This document shows, in pieces, positions 11,525-20,927 of a DNA stretch of 64,000 bases. The notes under the pieces are model-generated. The model was not told where the DNA came from, did not search any database, and worked only from the letters and a program-made list of their open reading frames with translations. Position 1 is the first letter of the stretch. Every line of letters starts with the position of its first letter. Origin of the DNA: Symbiodinium natans (lineage: Eukaryota > Sar > Dinophyceae > Suessiales > Symbiodiniaceae); assembly GCA_905221605.1 (NCBI GenBank), contig CAJNDS010002232.1:499541-563540 (forward strand). The letters are read 5' to 3'. Made by a program: the position numbers and the translations under genes.

Positions 11525-14461
11525 AAAAGGGAGGTTTTCTACCGCACACTTCGGCAAGAAGGATGGGGGAGTCCCTCTTTCACCTCCAACTCCTACTCGG
11601 GCACCATTGATAGTCTGCAAGCCCGCGGCTTCGTCCTGGAGCCCCTGCCCAATGCTGTGTATTGTGTCCCCTTCCAGCCGGTGAGGGAAGGAGATGGGGT
11701 CTCCCAGTACCTCACTTACTTATTAGGGGACACCAGCATTAGGATGCCGCCCACGCGGGGATCGGCTCAACGCGCTGACCCGGCTTTCGAACACAAGGCC
11801 GGCATCCTGCGTGCCCCCCGTGGTCTTCACCTCCTACCTGTTCGTACGGGTCAGGCGGCCTCCGAAACTGCGATCGATGTGGACTCCCCGGGAAACAGCC
11901 CTGTGCCCGCGGGTAGTACCAGTCCCGATGTGGTAGTTGCTACTGCGGTCGAGGTTCCGGCGCCGCAGCAATCGCCAGCCCAAGGCGAGGCTACCACAAA
12001 CGCGCGCCATGGCGAGCGGTGGGGTACACCATGGCTTATGCCTGGTCCCCGGGCCGCGAGGGGCTCCATTGCGGCAGCTGTCAGCCCGCCTCCGCCAGCT
12101 AGACGGGACGTTTCCCGAACCCCCTGCGGCACCCCAACGCGGGACAGAGGACCAGTGATGAAGGAGCAAGCAACGAAAGCACCTGCGGTTGTACCGGCTG
12201 CGAGTCCTATCGCTCTGGATGCTTGTGTGACGATTCCCTCTAGTGAAGTTGATCACAGGATCGGAGGGGGTAGCGCCGCCTCGTGCCCAACCCGTAGTGG
12301 CGGCAATATTAGGGACCCGCCGCCTGGCGAACGACGTCCACCCAGCCCCCGGATTCGGCGCACGCACACAGCATCTCCGGATGGGGCTAGGACGGTTGAG
12401 GCGTCACAGCCCTCTTGCGCTAATCCTCCCACGGACTCACTTGGCCGGACGGATCCAAAATCGGATATCCCCATGCCTCCCCCTGGTCTGGCGCCTATCC
12501 CCGTCATGTCCGTGCCCGCTGTCCAAGCTCGCAAGGAAAGTCGGCCTCTCACTTTGGACGAAGATGGCTCTCAGCAGCTGGAACCACCAAAAGCAAAGCC
12601 CCGAGGGCCTAGCGAGCCCAGCAGCACCCGCGATCCCAGCTCCCCAGCCTGCGCACCCATCATGCAGAGCAACACAGTCTCGGTCTGTGATCTCATGTGG
12701 CGCGCACTTGCAGAGGGCCATCACTTTGGTAAGAATGTCAAACCTCGGCCCTACATGAGCCTGCGTGACTCGCAACACCTCACAACACACTGCCAGCAGC
12801 TTCGGGCATATAGGGCCTATGAGGAGTTTCTGAACGGCATACCGAACCAGCTGCAAGACTCGGATATGCTGCTCGGAATCGCTGACACGCTACTGCATCT
12901 GCCTGAAACGTTTCCGGCAGCGTATTTGAAGGTCTATGACCCTATCATCACGCAGTGCCTTAGATTGTCGGGGGCATTGCAGCACTTCGACCTTGCTGCA
13001 ATGTTGGAGTGCTCGGTCCCGCAGCTGGACAAAGCAAGACTTTCGGAGTCCCTGGTGGGGTATGGCTTTCTTACCACAGCGCAGTACATCGCGGATCTTT
13101 TTTCTGCGGTGTCGGACTTGCCGAGTGTCATCGATGCCAGTTTTCCAGCAATGCTCAGCTACGCTGACCCAGATTATTGGCTGGGTGCACTGCTGCTCGC
13201 ATTCGAGTCCCACCAAAAAGATCCCCTGGAGCGTACTGCAGGGTTGCCCATTGTTCTTGGTTTCCCTGAATCTGACAACAAAATTACTGACCTGCAGATC
13301 AATGTGCCGCCTGCAGCCATGGTGGCCTTCTTGGCTGGCCGCGCGTATCGGTGTCCCAAATGCCCTACTACCAAATATGTGGTGGACGCGCGCAATGGAC
13401 TACCACAAGTCACTGGTCAAGCCTCCCAAGAAGCCTTGCAGGCATGGGCCGCAGCTGCTCAGCACACGGACGTGGAAACGGCCAGGCTTGCCCAGCCCAG
13501 CCTGAACACGTTCCTAGGCATCACGCTGCAGGGCACACAAACACTTGGGCAAAGGCACTATCAAGAATTTAGGCCGGACCGTCCTCCTGCCCATTTCCTT
13601 GACGCCATCCGGCTTGCTCTTGCGGCCTCGGTAGCCAACCAAAACATTGAACATTTTTGGTCAGTTTTTAACTTGGAATGGCCTGACACTTCACACCGAA
13701 TGGCTGTTTTTCTGCGGCGAGTGTTGCCCCTGGAGTGCTTGCTCTCCTCGCCCTGTGCTGCGCCGGTGGAGGCGAACACTGAAGCAACCTCGCCGGAGGT
13801 CGTCAGCATCTCTTCTGAACCTAACGAAGGCTCTCCCTGCCCAATGGATGACATGTCAGACCTGGAGGACGAACCCGAGGCACAGGTGAACGATTGGCGC
13901 TTCTCGGAGCTGCGCACCACTGATCTTGCAGCTTTGCGAGAAGTGGATGTCTCCGCCCCTTTCCGGCTGCCAGTCATCTTTGATGCGCATTGGAAAGGGA
14001 TCAGCACCACACCCACCAAGCATGGGCCCCGACGTCCCCAAAATGCGTGGTATGACGCCGCCACTGCCCATTGGGCTGCCATTAAGGGACTCATGCGAGC
14101 CAAACATCCAACCAAGCAGCGACTCAACAGCTTCTGGTTTAGGATGTACTGTCATGGCACCCCCAAGGACCCTGACCCTTCGGCCCTTCGTGCTACCGTC
14201 ACCTCCTTCCCCTTCCAGTATAAGGACGAAGGTGTTGTGCAATACAGGCAAATCCAGGAAGCTGTCCGGGGGATGTGGCTCGCGGCCCAAACCTCAATGA
14301 ACAAATACATTGGTGTCCCCATTCCGGATGGCATCCCTGAGTGGGGGGTTGAGGAGCAAGAGCTGCCCCCAATGCAGGTCATGCCCAACCGTACGCGTTC
14401 CCATAACACCTCAGCTGGTCATCGCTCCCGGCGTCTGGACTGGGATGGCTCCTGGCAATGA
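11525..14461 (+). CDS. Large element-encoded protein of unknown function
   Basis: The frame is open from an ATG at 11375 to TGA at 14461, but the first 150 bases look like a shadow of the helicase frame, so natural coding starts near 11525. Order: a folded-looking part (to about 11720), a long Pro/Ser/Ala-rich linker (about 11750-12660) containing PPPPARRDVSRTPC, a helix-rich region (about 12670-13700) with a possible zinc knuckle CPKC near 13350, an acidic linker (DDMSDLEDEPEAQ), and a final basic region. The linker matches the 4.9-5.1 kb segment, so two members of this family lie 7 kb apart. Directly after the helicase remains, it may be the C-terminal half of the same polyprotein. No catalytic family was recognised. 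Confidence 0.5.
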   Translation, partial: KREVFYRTLRQEGWGSPSFTSNSYSGTIDSLQARGFVLEPLPNAVYCVPFQPVREGDGVSQYLTYLLGDTSIRMPPTRGSAQRADPAFEHKAGILRAPRGLHLLPVRTGQAASETAIDVDSPGNSPVPAGSTSPDVVVATAVEVPAPQQSPAQGEATTNARHGERWGTPWLMPGPRAARGSIAAAVSPPPPARRDVSRTPCGTPTRDRGPVMKEQATKAPAVVPAASPIALDACVTIPSSEVDHRIGGGSAASCPTRSGGNIRDPPPGERRPPSPRIRRTHTASPDGARTVEASQPSCANPPTDSLGRTDPKSDIPMPPPGLAPIPVMSVPAVQARKESRPLTLDEDGSQQLEPPKAKPRGPSEPSSTRDPSSPACAPIMQSNTVSVCDLMWRALAEGHHFGKNVKPRPYMSLRDSQHLTTHCQQLRAYRAYEEFLNGIPNQLQDSDMLLGIADTLLHLPETFPAAYLKVYDPIITQCLRLSGALQHFDLAAMLECSVPQLDKARLSESLVGYGFLTTAQYIADLFSAVSDLPSVIDASFPAMLSYADPDYWLGALLLAFESHQKDPLERTAGLPIVLGFPESDNKITDLQINVPPAAMVAFLAGRAYRCPKCPTTKYVVDARNGLPQVTGQASQEALQAWAAAAQHTDVETARLAQPSLNTFLGITLQGTQTLGQRHYQEFRPDRPPAHFLDAIRLALAASVANQNIEHFWSVFNLEWPDTSHRMAVFLRRVLPLECLLSSPCAAPVEANTEATSPEVVSISSEPNEGSPCPMDDMSDLEDEPEAQVNDWRFSELRTTDLAALREVDVSAPFRLPVIFDAHWKGISTTPTKHGPRRPQNAWYDAATAHWAAIKGLMRAKHPTKQRLNSFWFRMYCHGTPKDPDPSALRATVTSFPFQYKDEGVVQYRQIQEAVRGMWLAAQTSMNKYIGVPIPDGIPEWGVEEQELPPMQVMPNRTRSHNTSAGHRSRRLDWDGSWQ

Positions 14462-16731
14462 ACAGCAAACTGTCATTTGAGGGCTCCTATTGACGCCAGG
14501 CGAACGATGAGTCCTTCCATGGCATGCTGCCTAGCGTGATGTGAGCCCTCACGTCTCTTCGCTGATACATGCCGCAAGACTGCCTCGGGACATTATGGGT
14601 CTGGCAAGCCTCTCGTGGTCTGTGCCACGGGTTGGATTTGGCCATCTGCCACGGACTGCCCTGGACCAGTCCTGCTTAGATGTTCCAGTTTGTTATCGGG
14701 ACAACGGCCAATCTTCTTGTCCTCCGCCCCCTCTAGGTGGGCAGGTTGCCCGCTTCTCTGTGCTACGACCGTGTGTAATCCCTCGGACCTGAGTGTTGAC
14801 TACCTCTCGTCTGGACGGCGACACCCCCTTATCGTGCAACGGCGTCGTGCCAATTGGAAGAGGCCAGCTAGGGGATGCTGCTTCTGGGCTACGGACACTT
14901 CTGCGCGGAGAGCAGGTTCCCACTTCCCTGGTAATGCACCATCGAGCACCTGTGGACAACCGGCCTTCCCAAATGCCTTTCTCGCCTGTGTTTGGACTGT
15001 GGCGGGGCTCCCTGCCTTCTTGGGTGTATATCTATGCTTGTGTCAAAGCAGCCATACATGGCTACATCCCCATCGGTAGATGGCCAAGCGTGATGTGAGC
15101 CCTCACATCTCCTCGCCGACGTCTGTCGGTTTGGGCATGGAGGGGCTGATTTTGGTTATTGAACCCTCTACCCCCACCGGCCAAGAAGATAGTTGCTTGG
15201 CCATGAGTGCGAAGTGTCGACTAGGGGACTCTCCCGCTCCCTACGGGGCGGGCGGGGTCCCCGTTTGCTTGGGTTTACCTGGCAGCTCTGATAAGCGAGA
15301 GGCAGCTATGCCCGCTTTGGCCGTCGGACGAGACTCCTTTGAGTCCGATAGCACGTTGCGCCTTGTGCTCGGAGAGGCTCCACTGGCTGACCACCATGGA
15401 GGGCTCTGGGCTGGTCCTATCCTTTGTTCTTGCCGCTAAGTCCCCACTGGCTGACCACCATGGGGCAACTTTATACTTCAAATCTGGCTATGGACACTTC
15501 TACGTGGAGACTATGCACCCGCGGGCTTGGCAGGGAACCATTCCCCGCTTGTAGAACAACTTGGTCCTCTTGAGACTCTAGAGGGTCACCTTCGTCTGAG
15601 CTTGGCCTGCGGCAGGACAAGTGGGCTTTTCGCCCGCGTGGATACTGCCTGAAGGCTCTGATTGGATCAAAGTAGCAATACCATGGAGATCCTTGCACTT
15701 CGGCACCAATGTGATGTGAGCCCTCCCGTCTCCGTACCGACGTACCTCGCGGATTTGGGCTTGGAGGGACCTGATACGTGCCGAGGCGCTGGCCAGCGCC
15801 AAGGTTGCGCGGCCCTGTGTGAGATACATGGGCTGGGCGGTGCCTCGTTGTTACTTTAACCCTGTGGCGTTTCGGGTTTGGTAACTCGCTGTGGGCTCTC
15901 CCTGTGGAATCGGTAGCTGTAGCTACTCTCGCCCCCCCTCTGGCTGTACGTGGACACCCCTGTGGGTGGGCACTTGTACACCAGGGTGACTGGAGAACCC
16001 TGTGCTCGGAGCTACTCCACTGGCTGACCACCATGGAGTGCCCTGGGCCGGTCCTGCTTTAATTGTTCTTGCGGTTAAGTCCCAACTGGCTGACCTCCTT
16101 GGGGCATATGCCCCCTGTGCCAGGCGCGGACACCTCTCTGGGTGGGCACTTGTACGCAAAGGGGAATGGAGCACCCTGCGCTCGGCGCTACTCCACTGGC
16201 TGACCACCATGGAGTGCCCTGGGCCGGTCTTGCCTTGACTGTTCTTGCTGTTAAGTCCCCACTGGCTGTCCACCTTGGGGCACATGCACTTCATTCATCC
16301 CCCCTAGGGAGTCTGACATGCAGCATCTTACCGCCATTGAGTGCCGGTTGTCCCTCCTTGACAACGAGTTCGTGACCTGAACCTCTTCTGATGACACCGG
16401 TTTGAAGAACCGCGGCTGCACCAGTGGCTACATGATGGTGGTTTTGAGAATCTGGCAATGTCGCAATTTGCGATTCCCCCACAAGCTCAGTGCTTCCTCG
16501 TGAACCGGGACTTCATTGGCGACTTCGAGTACTGAGTCCGTGGGGTATATTGTAGTTCAGCGCCCTTGCTTGCCTTGTTTTTTGGTTGGGTTGTTCGGTG
16601 GTTGCTTGGTGGTTGCTTCGTGTGTTTGCGTTTTGTGCGCGCTGACTTTGTCTCACCCTTTACGTCGAGCCCAACAAGACCGGCCTACTGTGCTACTGAT
16701 GTAGTAAAGAGGCGTCAGTCCAAAAAAAAAA
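14462..16731 (+). mobile_element. Plus-strand 3' region R1 with poly-A
   Basis: Downstream of the large ORF lies non-coding sequence made of repeats. A block GTGATGTGAGCCCTC recurs at about 14537, 15090 and 15711 (period about 550-620). The box CCACTGGCTGACCACCATGG recurs at about 15384-16270. The region ends in the conserved tail (TACTGATGTAGTAAAGAGGC) and poly-A at 16722-16731. This is the inverted counterpart of L1 and L2. It reads as the long 3' untranslated region of the helicase-bearing element. Confidence 0.55.
15384..16275 (-). repeat. Box CCATGGTGGTCAGCCAGTGG, right-hand series
   Basis: The box, inverted here, occurs near 15384, 15445, 16017, 16084 (changed), 16193 and 16258 (changed), in pairs 60-67 bases apart. 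The left-hand series in the opposite orientation is near 5623, 7934, 7994, 8259 and 8308. Confidence 0.7.
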
Positions 16732-16734
16732 GCC

Positions 16735-17094
16735 TGTCCTTCTTCGATTTACAGCTTTCCGTGCTGACCTTCGTTGCACCAGTGGCTTCATGATGGTGGT
16801 TTTGATGATCTGGCAAACTCTCGCATTTTGCGACTCCTCCGCATGCTCTGCGCTGCTTGATTACACCTGGATTTCTGCGACGACTTCGAGTACTGAGCGC
16901 GGGGGACACCTAGACGTTGGCGCTTTTGGTTTTGGCGGGTTGCTGCGGGTTTTTGTGGTTGTGTTTGGTGGTGTTTTTTGGTGTGTGCTTGCTTTGGTTT
17001 TCGCGCCTGCGACTGTTTCACCTCTAGTGTTGAGACCCACAAGGACGGTCTACTGTGCTGCTGATGTAGTAAAGAGGCGACGGTTAAAAAAAAA
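16735..17094 (+). mobile_element. 5'-truncated retrocopy R2 with poly-A
   Basis: About 360 bases repeat the end of R1 immediately after R1's poly-A: CTTCATGATGGTGG, the CGACTTCGAGTACTGAG block, the GT-rich stretch, the terminal CTGATGTAGTAAAGAGGCG and a second poly-A (17086-17094). It is nearly the reverse complement of L2 (about 7490-7830). Starting at an internal point and ending in poly-A fits truncated retroposition. Confidence 0.6.
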
Positions 17095-17096
17095 TT

Positions 17097-17207
17097 ATTT
17101 CTCCCCCTTTTGTTTTTTTTTGGTTTTAAGCTGGTGCAAGGCTGCGCCTGTTTTCATGCCGTGCAAAGCGTGTTTCAAACCATATGAATGTTGTTGAAAC
17201 CCATCAT
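17097..17207 (+). repeat. Host repeat unit carrying insertion site A
   Basis: After a pyrimidine-rich stretch, GCCGTGCAAAGCGTGTTTCA and TTGTTGAAACCCATC match the unit arrayed at 29.8-30.9 kb. The last 13 bases (17195-17207, TGAAACCCATCAT) are the left target duplication of element A. The unit resumes after A at 19322-19431. Confidence 0.7.
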
Positions 17208-19321
17208 AAGCTTCTCGGCTCGGATCACATGTTTCTTTTGGTAGGGGGTCAACCGGGTTCGAGGCCAAACAGGTTCTCTGTTCAACTGGACCCCCTCCGG
17301 ACGCTGTAGTTCTTGCTTCTGCACATGGTTTCTCAATACTGAGCCTGGGGAAGCCGCACTTCGGCGCCCATTCACAGATGCAATGACGATGGCGATATGT
17401 CAGAGACCCGTGCATTCAGGTTGTCCTCGGTGCACTCACTGGCCTTCATGGATCTGGTGTGGTATTTGCATGGCATTCTGCTACTGGATGTTTTTGGAGA
17501 CGCCTTTGCCACTTGATGAGCTGGTTGCGCAAACGCAGTTAGCCCCACGGTTGGGAGATACACGAGTGACACCTTCAAGCATCCTCACTGCAGGTCCGCT
17601 CTTCTTTATTTTACGAGCCGTGCCGGTCCCAAGTCCGGCAACCAGCATTCCTGGATGGGCCACGGAAGACAGGCCAAAAGTATTGCTGGTAGAAGTGAGG
17701 GTTGCTGCAGATTCCAGTGCTGCAGCGGGAGCCAATCAGGTTCGTGATCACCTGGGCTTCATGTGTGGGCGAAGATACTGGCCAGGCATTATGCACGCAC
17801 CAACGCTTCGGGGCGGACTGCAAGGTACAGTGTTTTCACTGCCAGCGAGCTCGCGCCTATGCTCAGTGCTTGGTTTATTTATTTCGTATTTGCTTTTGTT
17901 ATTCATGTTGTATGACTATTCATTGCCACTTACGGTTGCCAGGCTTTGCAGCAATCAGGCATTTTGGGATGAATGTATGGCCACTTGCGGTTGTCAGGCT
18001 TTACGGCAACCAGGCCTATGGGCAGGGCGCCGTCTTCGGCCCATACATTGTGCTGCTACAGTTTGTCTCTATGCAGATGAATTCGTTTTTGCTGAGGCGA
18101 CGTCTGGGACTGCTCTGATGGCCCACCTCATGGTGCTTTCACCTTCGGTTGCAACAGCTGGAAGGATATGTGACGACATTCGTTGTGGACAGTTCGTTCC
18201 TGTTTCCCACCTAGCCCTTCTGGGAGTTCGTGGGTCGGCCCATGGCGAGTTTTCGGGCAATGAGGCAACTTGCGCGATGCGACGAGTCACTGTAGTACCA
18301 GACTCTCCATGGAGGTCCTCAACTGTCTGCCCTATGAGTTTGGATCATCGTTGAGCTGACCATTTTTGACACAGTTCTTTGCTTGTACAATGCATGTGCT
18401 GGAGCAGTACCGCACACTCACCCCATACTTGCTTGGTTTTTCTTGGCCACTTGCGATTGCCAGGCTTCACGGCAACCTGGCCTGTGGGCGGGGGCGCCAT
18501 ATTATCGGCCCTTCTATTCAATATGCTGCTGCTATTTTTTTAATTTTCTTCTCTGGTGGGTGCATTGGGCTTCCTCAACGTGATGGTCCCCTACGCTGTG
18601 TACCTGCCGCTGAGGTGTTCTTGGGATTGCTCTGATGGTTCTCTTTCCTCGTGGGGTGCTTCTGCTAGCTTTCTCTCGTGGAGGCTGCCGCTTTGGCCAA
18701 GCTTGCCCTTTGGGCAGGACGACAGAACGATGTGCCAATGTGTCTGTCATCGGTGGCTACGCTGCCCAAAAGCAGTGGTTCCAGAATAGTTGGCGGTACG
18801 CATGGAGGCTTGTTGTGGACTCCGTTTCACTTGAAATTGGCCTGTGGAGTGCATTTCGATGCTCTAGTGGACTCTGAGTCCGTCCCTCCATGGAGGTCCT
18901 CAACTGACTGCTTTTCATGAGTGAGATCCATCGTTGAGCTGACCATTTTGTAGCTCAGTGCTGAAGTTGTACAGTGTACAGGGCTTGCGCAGCACTTGTC
19001 TCGGGGTTGCCGTTTCCGGCCCCCTGCCCAAGGCAGAGTGGCGTGATGTGTTTTTGCTTTCTTCGTTTTGACAATTCATTCACTGTTCAGCTGAGCTGTC
19101 ACAGTCTACTCCCTAGTTAGTAAGCGCGAGAACGCTAGGTTGAGCGACTGTGAGCGCTGGAGACCCTGTACTGCACAGTATGTTGAACTTCGGTTCCTGT
19201 GCAGTTGCCTTGCATGTCCATACCCGAAGCTGTTAATCGCCGCCGCTGAGCGGCCGTGACACATGTCATGAGGTACAGCTAGCTAGTAGGTCAGACCAGA
19301 CCGCTGCGGAATCGAGTCGAG
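17208..19321 (+). mobile_element. Non-autonomous LINE-related element A
   Basis: A 2.1-kb insertion bounded by 13-bp duplications TGAAACCCATCAT (17195-17207 and 19322-19334). It starts AAGCTTCTCGGCTC, nearly the same as element B. Its last ~130 bases (CATACCCGAAGCTGTTAA through GGTCAGACCAGACCGCTGCG to a TCGAG repeat) match the end of B. Part of the interior (about 17615-17865) is similar to B at about 23380-23660, at DNA level and in the peptide VGEDTGQA and RARAYA. There is no reverse transcriptase. Internal repeats include a block around CACTTGCGGTTGCCAGGCTT at about 17926, 17969 and 18449, and a block around CCATGGAGGTCCTCAACTG at 18306 and 18890. It was probably mobilised by a B-type partner. 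Confidence 0.75.
17702..18118 (+). pseudogene. Remnant frame in A related to element B ORF2
   Basis: This 138-codon frame preserves VGEDTGQA and RARAYA in the same order as element B about 160 codons before its endonuclease domain. The flanking peptide (FRICFCYSCC and so on) is not natural-looking. The longer frame at 17383-18354 overlaps it in another phase and has no match in B, so the present frame is preferred as the ancestral one. It is a relic with no predicted function. Confidence 0.4.
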
Positions 19322-19334
19322 TGAAACCCATCAT

Positions 19335-19431
19335 GTGAGCAATTGTGTTGCACATGGGGGCTGCACTTCCCCCCCCCCTCCTAAGTGCAAAGCGTGTTTC
19401 AATTCTCATGAACCTTGTTGAAGCCCATCGT
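19335..19431 (+). repeat. Host repeat between A and B
   Basis: One unit of the host repeat (GTGAGCAATTGTGTTGC, a C run, GTGCAAAGCGTGTTTCAA) ends in TGAAGCCCATCGT at 19419-19431, the left target duplication of element B. Confidence 0.7.
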
Positions 19432-19843
19432 AAGCGTCTCGGCTCTCAGCGTTTCGTATAGCGGGCCCCCAATAGCTGACCGTAGTGTCCCTTCGGTGAG
19501 TTCTGTACTCTTCTCACCACTAGAAGCCATTCTGCCTGTTACTCAGATTCGCGTTGTGGCTCTGGAACTGGTTGCAGACTGCTTGCTGAATAGTCAAGAC
19601 ACTATTGACATTGAAAGTGCCCTGGACCTCGCAGGGCAACTGTGGAATCAGGATACTGCAGACGAATCCTTGAGGTTCTACCGAGAGAACAGGGACTTCA
19701 GCTGGTGGCCATCATTTCTGTCAGGTTCCCGTTGTTGTGTGCAGCACTTGAGCAACAACTTGCAACGACTCTTATCAGCCTGATCCAAGTCAAACCATGA
19801 ATCTCGCTCTGCACTTGATATTCACAGTCATCCTTTGCCGCAG

Positions 19844-20470
19844 ATGCATCCCCGCCTACGACAGTGCCATGAGGCGCACTGGTCGGCCGGATCCCACTAC
19901 GTGCAGTCAACGGCCCCTAGGGGAGCCAGCTCCAAAGCCAGCGCACGAAATAAGAGAGGACCCCAAGCCCCAACCCCCCCCCCAAATCAACCGAAGCTTC
20001 CATCCTTGCCCCCCCCATTGCAGCTCTCATCACCACCGCTCGCTAGTTCCTCTTCAAGAGACAGAATCCATGGAGTGCCGAGGAGTGCGCAAGGGCTCCT
20101 GGACTGGAGCGAATCAGAGAGCTCCGCACATGAGAAAAACATGCTCCCAGAGGACAGGACCGACAGTCCCACATTCGGCCCCAGCCCTGGGGAAGCCGAT
20201 GGCCCAGGTCAATCCTCCAGCCCTGCACAAGGACCGGGCACCGATGACTCACTCTCGACGGACTCAGAGCCGCCACCACAACCTAAGGGTCGCAAGGTGG
20301 GCATATCGAGCAATGCTGTGGCTTACGCAATTTCCACAGGTTCATGTGCGGGCCTTATCACCAGACTTCTCGGAGACATTCGAAGCCTACCTCCTAGGAA
20401 GAGGCGAAAGAAGGCTGCAGAACTTCTCGCTAAGTGTGAGACCATGCAGGCCGAAACTGATGCTTGTTAG
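19844..20470 (+). CDS. Element B 5' ORF, basic Ser/Pro-rich protein
   Basis: The frame runs from an ATG at 19844 to TAG at 20468-20470, about 208 codons. A Pro-rich start leads to an acidic Ser-rich section (DWSESESSAHEK, DDSLSTDSEPPP) and a basic helical C-terminus (PPRKRRKKAAELLAKC). The same frame is open from the element start to a single TGA at 19781-19783 and reads naturally (for example FRIRVV-like beta strands, then LVADCLLNSQDTIDIESALD). The ancestral ORF was therefore probably continuous from about 19434, and TGA readthrough or decay is possible. The overlapping longer frame from 19797 looks like a shadow here. By position it resembles LINE ORF1 proteins that bind RNA, but no domain is recognised. 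Confidence 0.5.
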   Translation: MHPRLRQCHEAHWSAGSHYVQSTAPRGASSKASARNKRGPQAPTPPPNQPKLPSLPPPLQLSSPPLASSSSRDRIHGVPRSAQGLLDWSESESSAHEKNMLPEDRTDSPTFGPSPGEADGPGQSSSPAQGPGTDDSLSTDSEPPPQPKGRKVGISSNAVAYAISTGSCAGLITRLLGDIRSLPPRKRRKKAAELLAKCETMQAETDAC

Positions 20471-20927
20471 AGGCATCTACCGAAGGCCCTCTTTTGCTCT
20501 TCGAGGGCCTCACCGTAGACATATGTGGAATAAGTGCCCTGTCGCAGTTAGCTATGTTCGGCACGGAACGCCAGCCCTGATACCCAGTCAAATTCTTAAC
20601 ATGCTCGCATCCCAGGTGCAGTGTACCCGAAGCGGGAAACTCAGTGTAGCAGGATACATGGCCCTGCACACGACTGTACTCCCATTGCCTGACACTCGCA
20701 GTAGTCTTACCTGCCCCAAACCCGGACCATATGCCCAGGTCACTTCAAGCCGAAGAGCCGCGGGTGCCGTATTTGGCCCTACACAAAGCACCTGTGGGAG
20801 GACCTCGGGGTTTCTTAGTGCGAGAATGGAGATCCGTGTTGTAGAGTGGTTGTCGGGCCGCAGGAACATGATGCACGCCACGCCTGATTGCATAAGCATA
20901 TACTTGTGTGTTGTCTTTGCCGATAGC

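Noticed and set aside
19797-20927. N-terminal part of the 965-codon frame as real ORF1 protein
   Set aside because: Its composition is unnatural and it overlaps the better frame at 19844-20470; ATG 20928 begins the natural segment.
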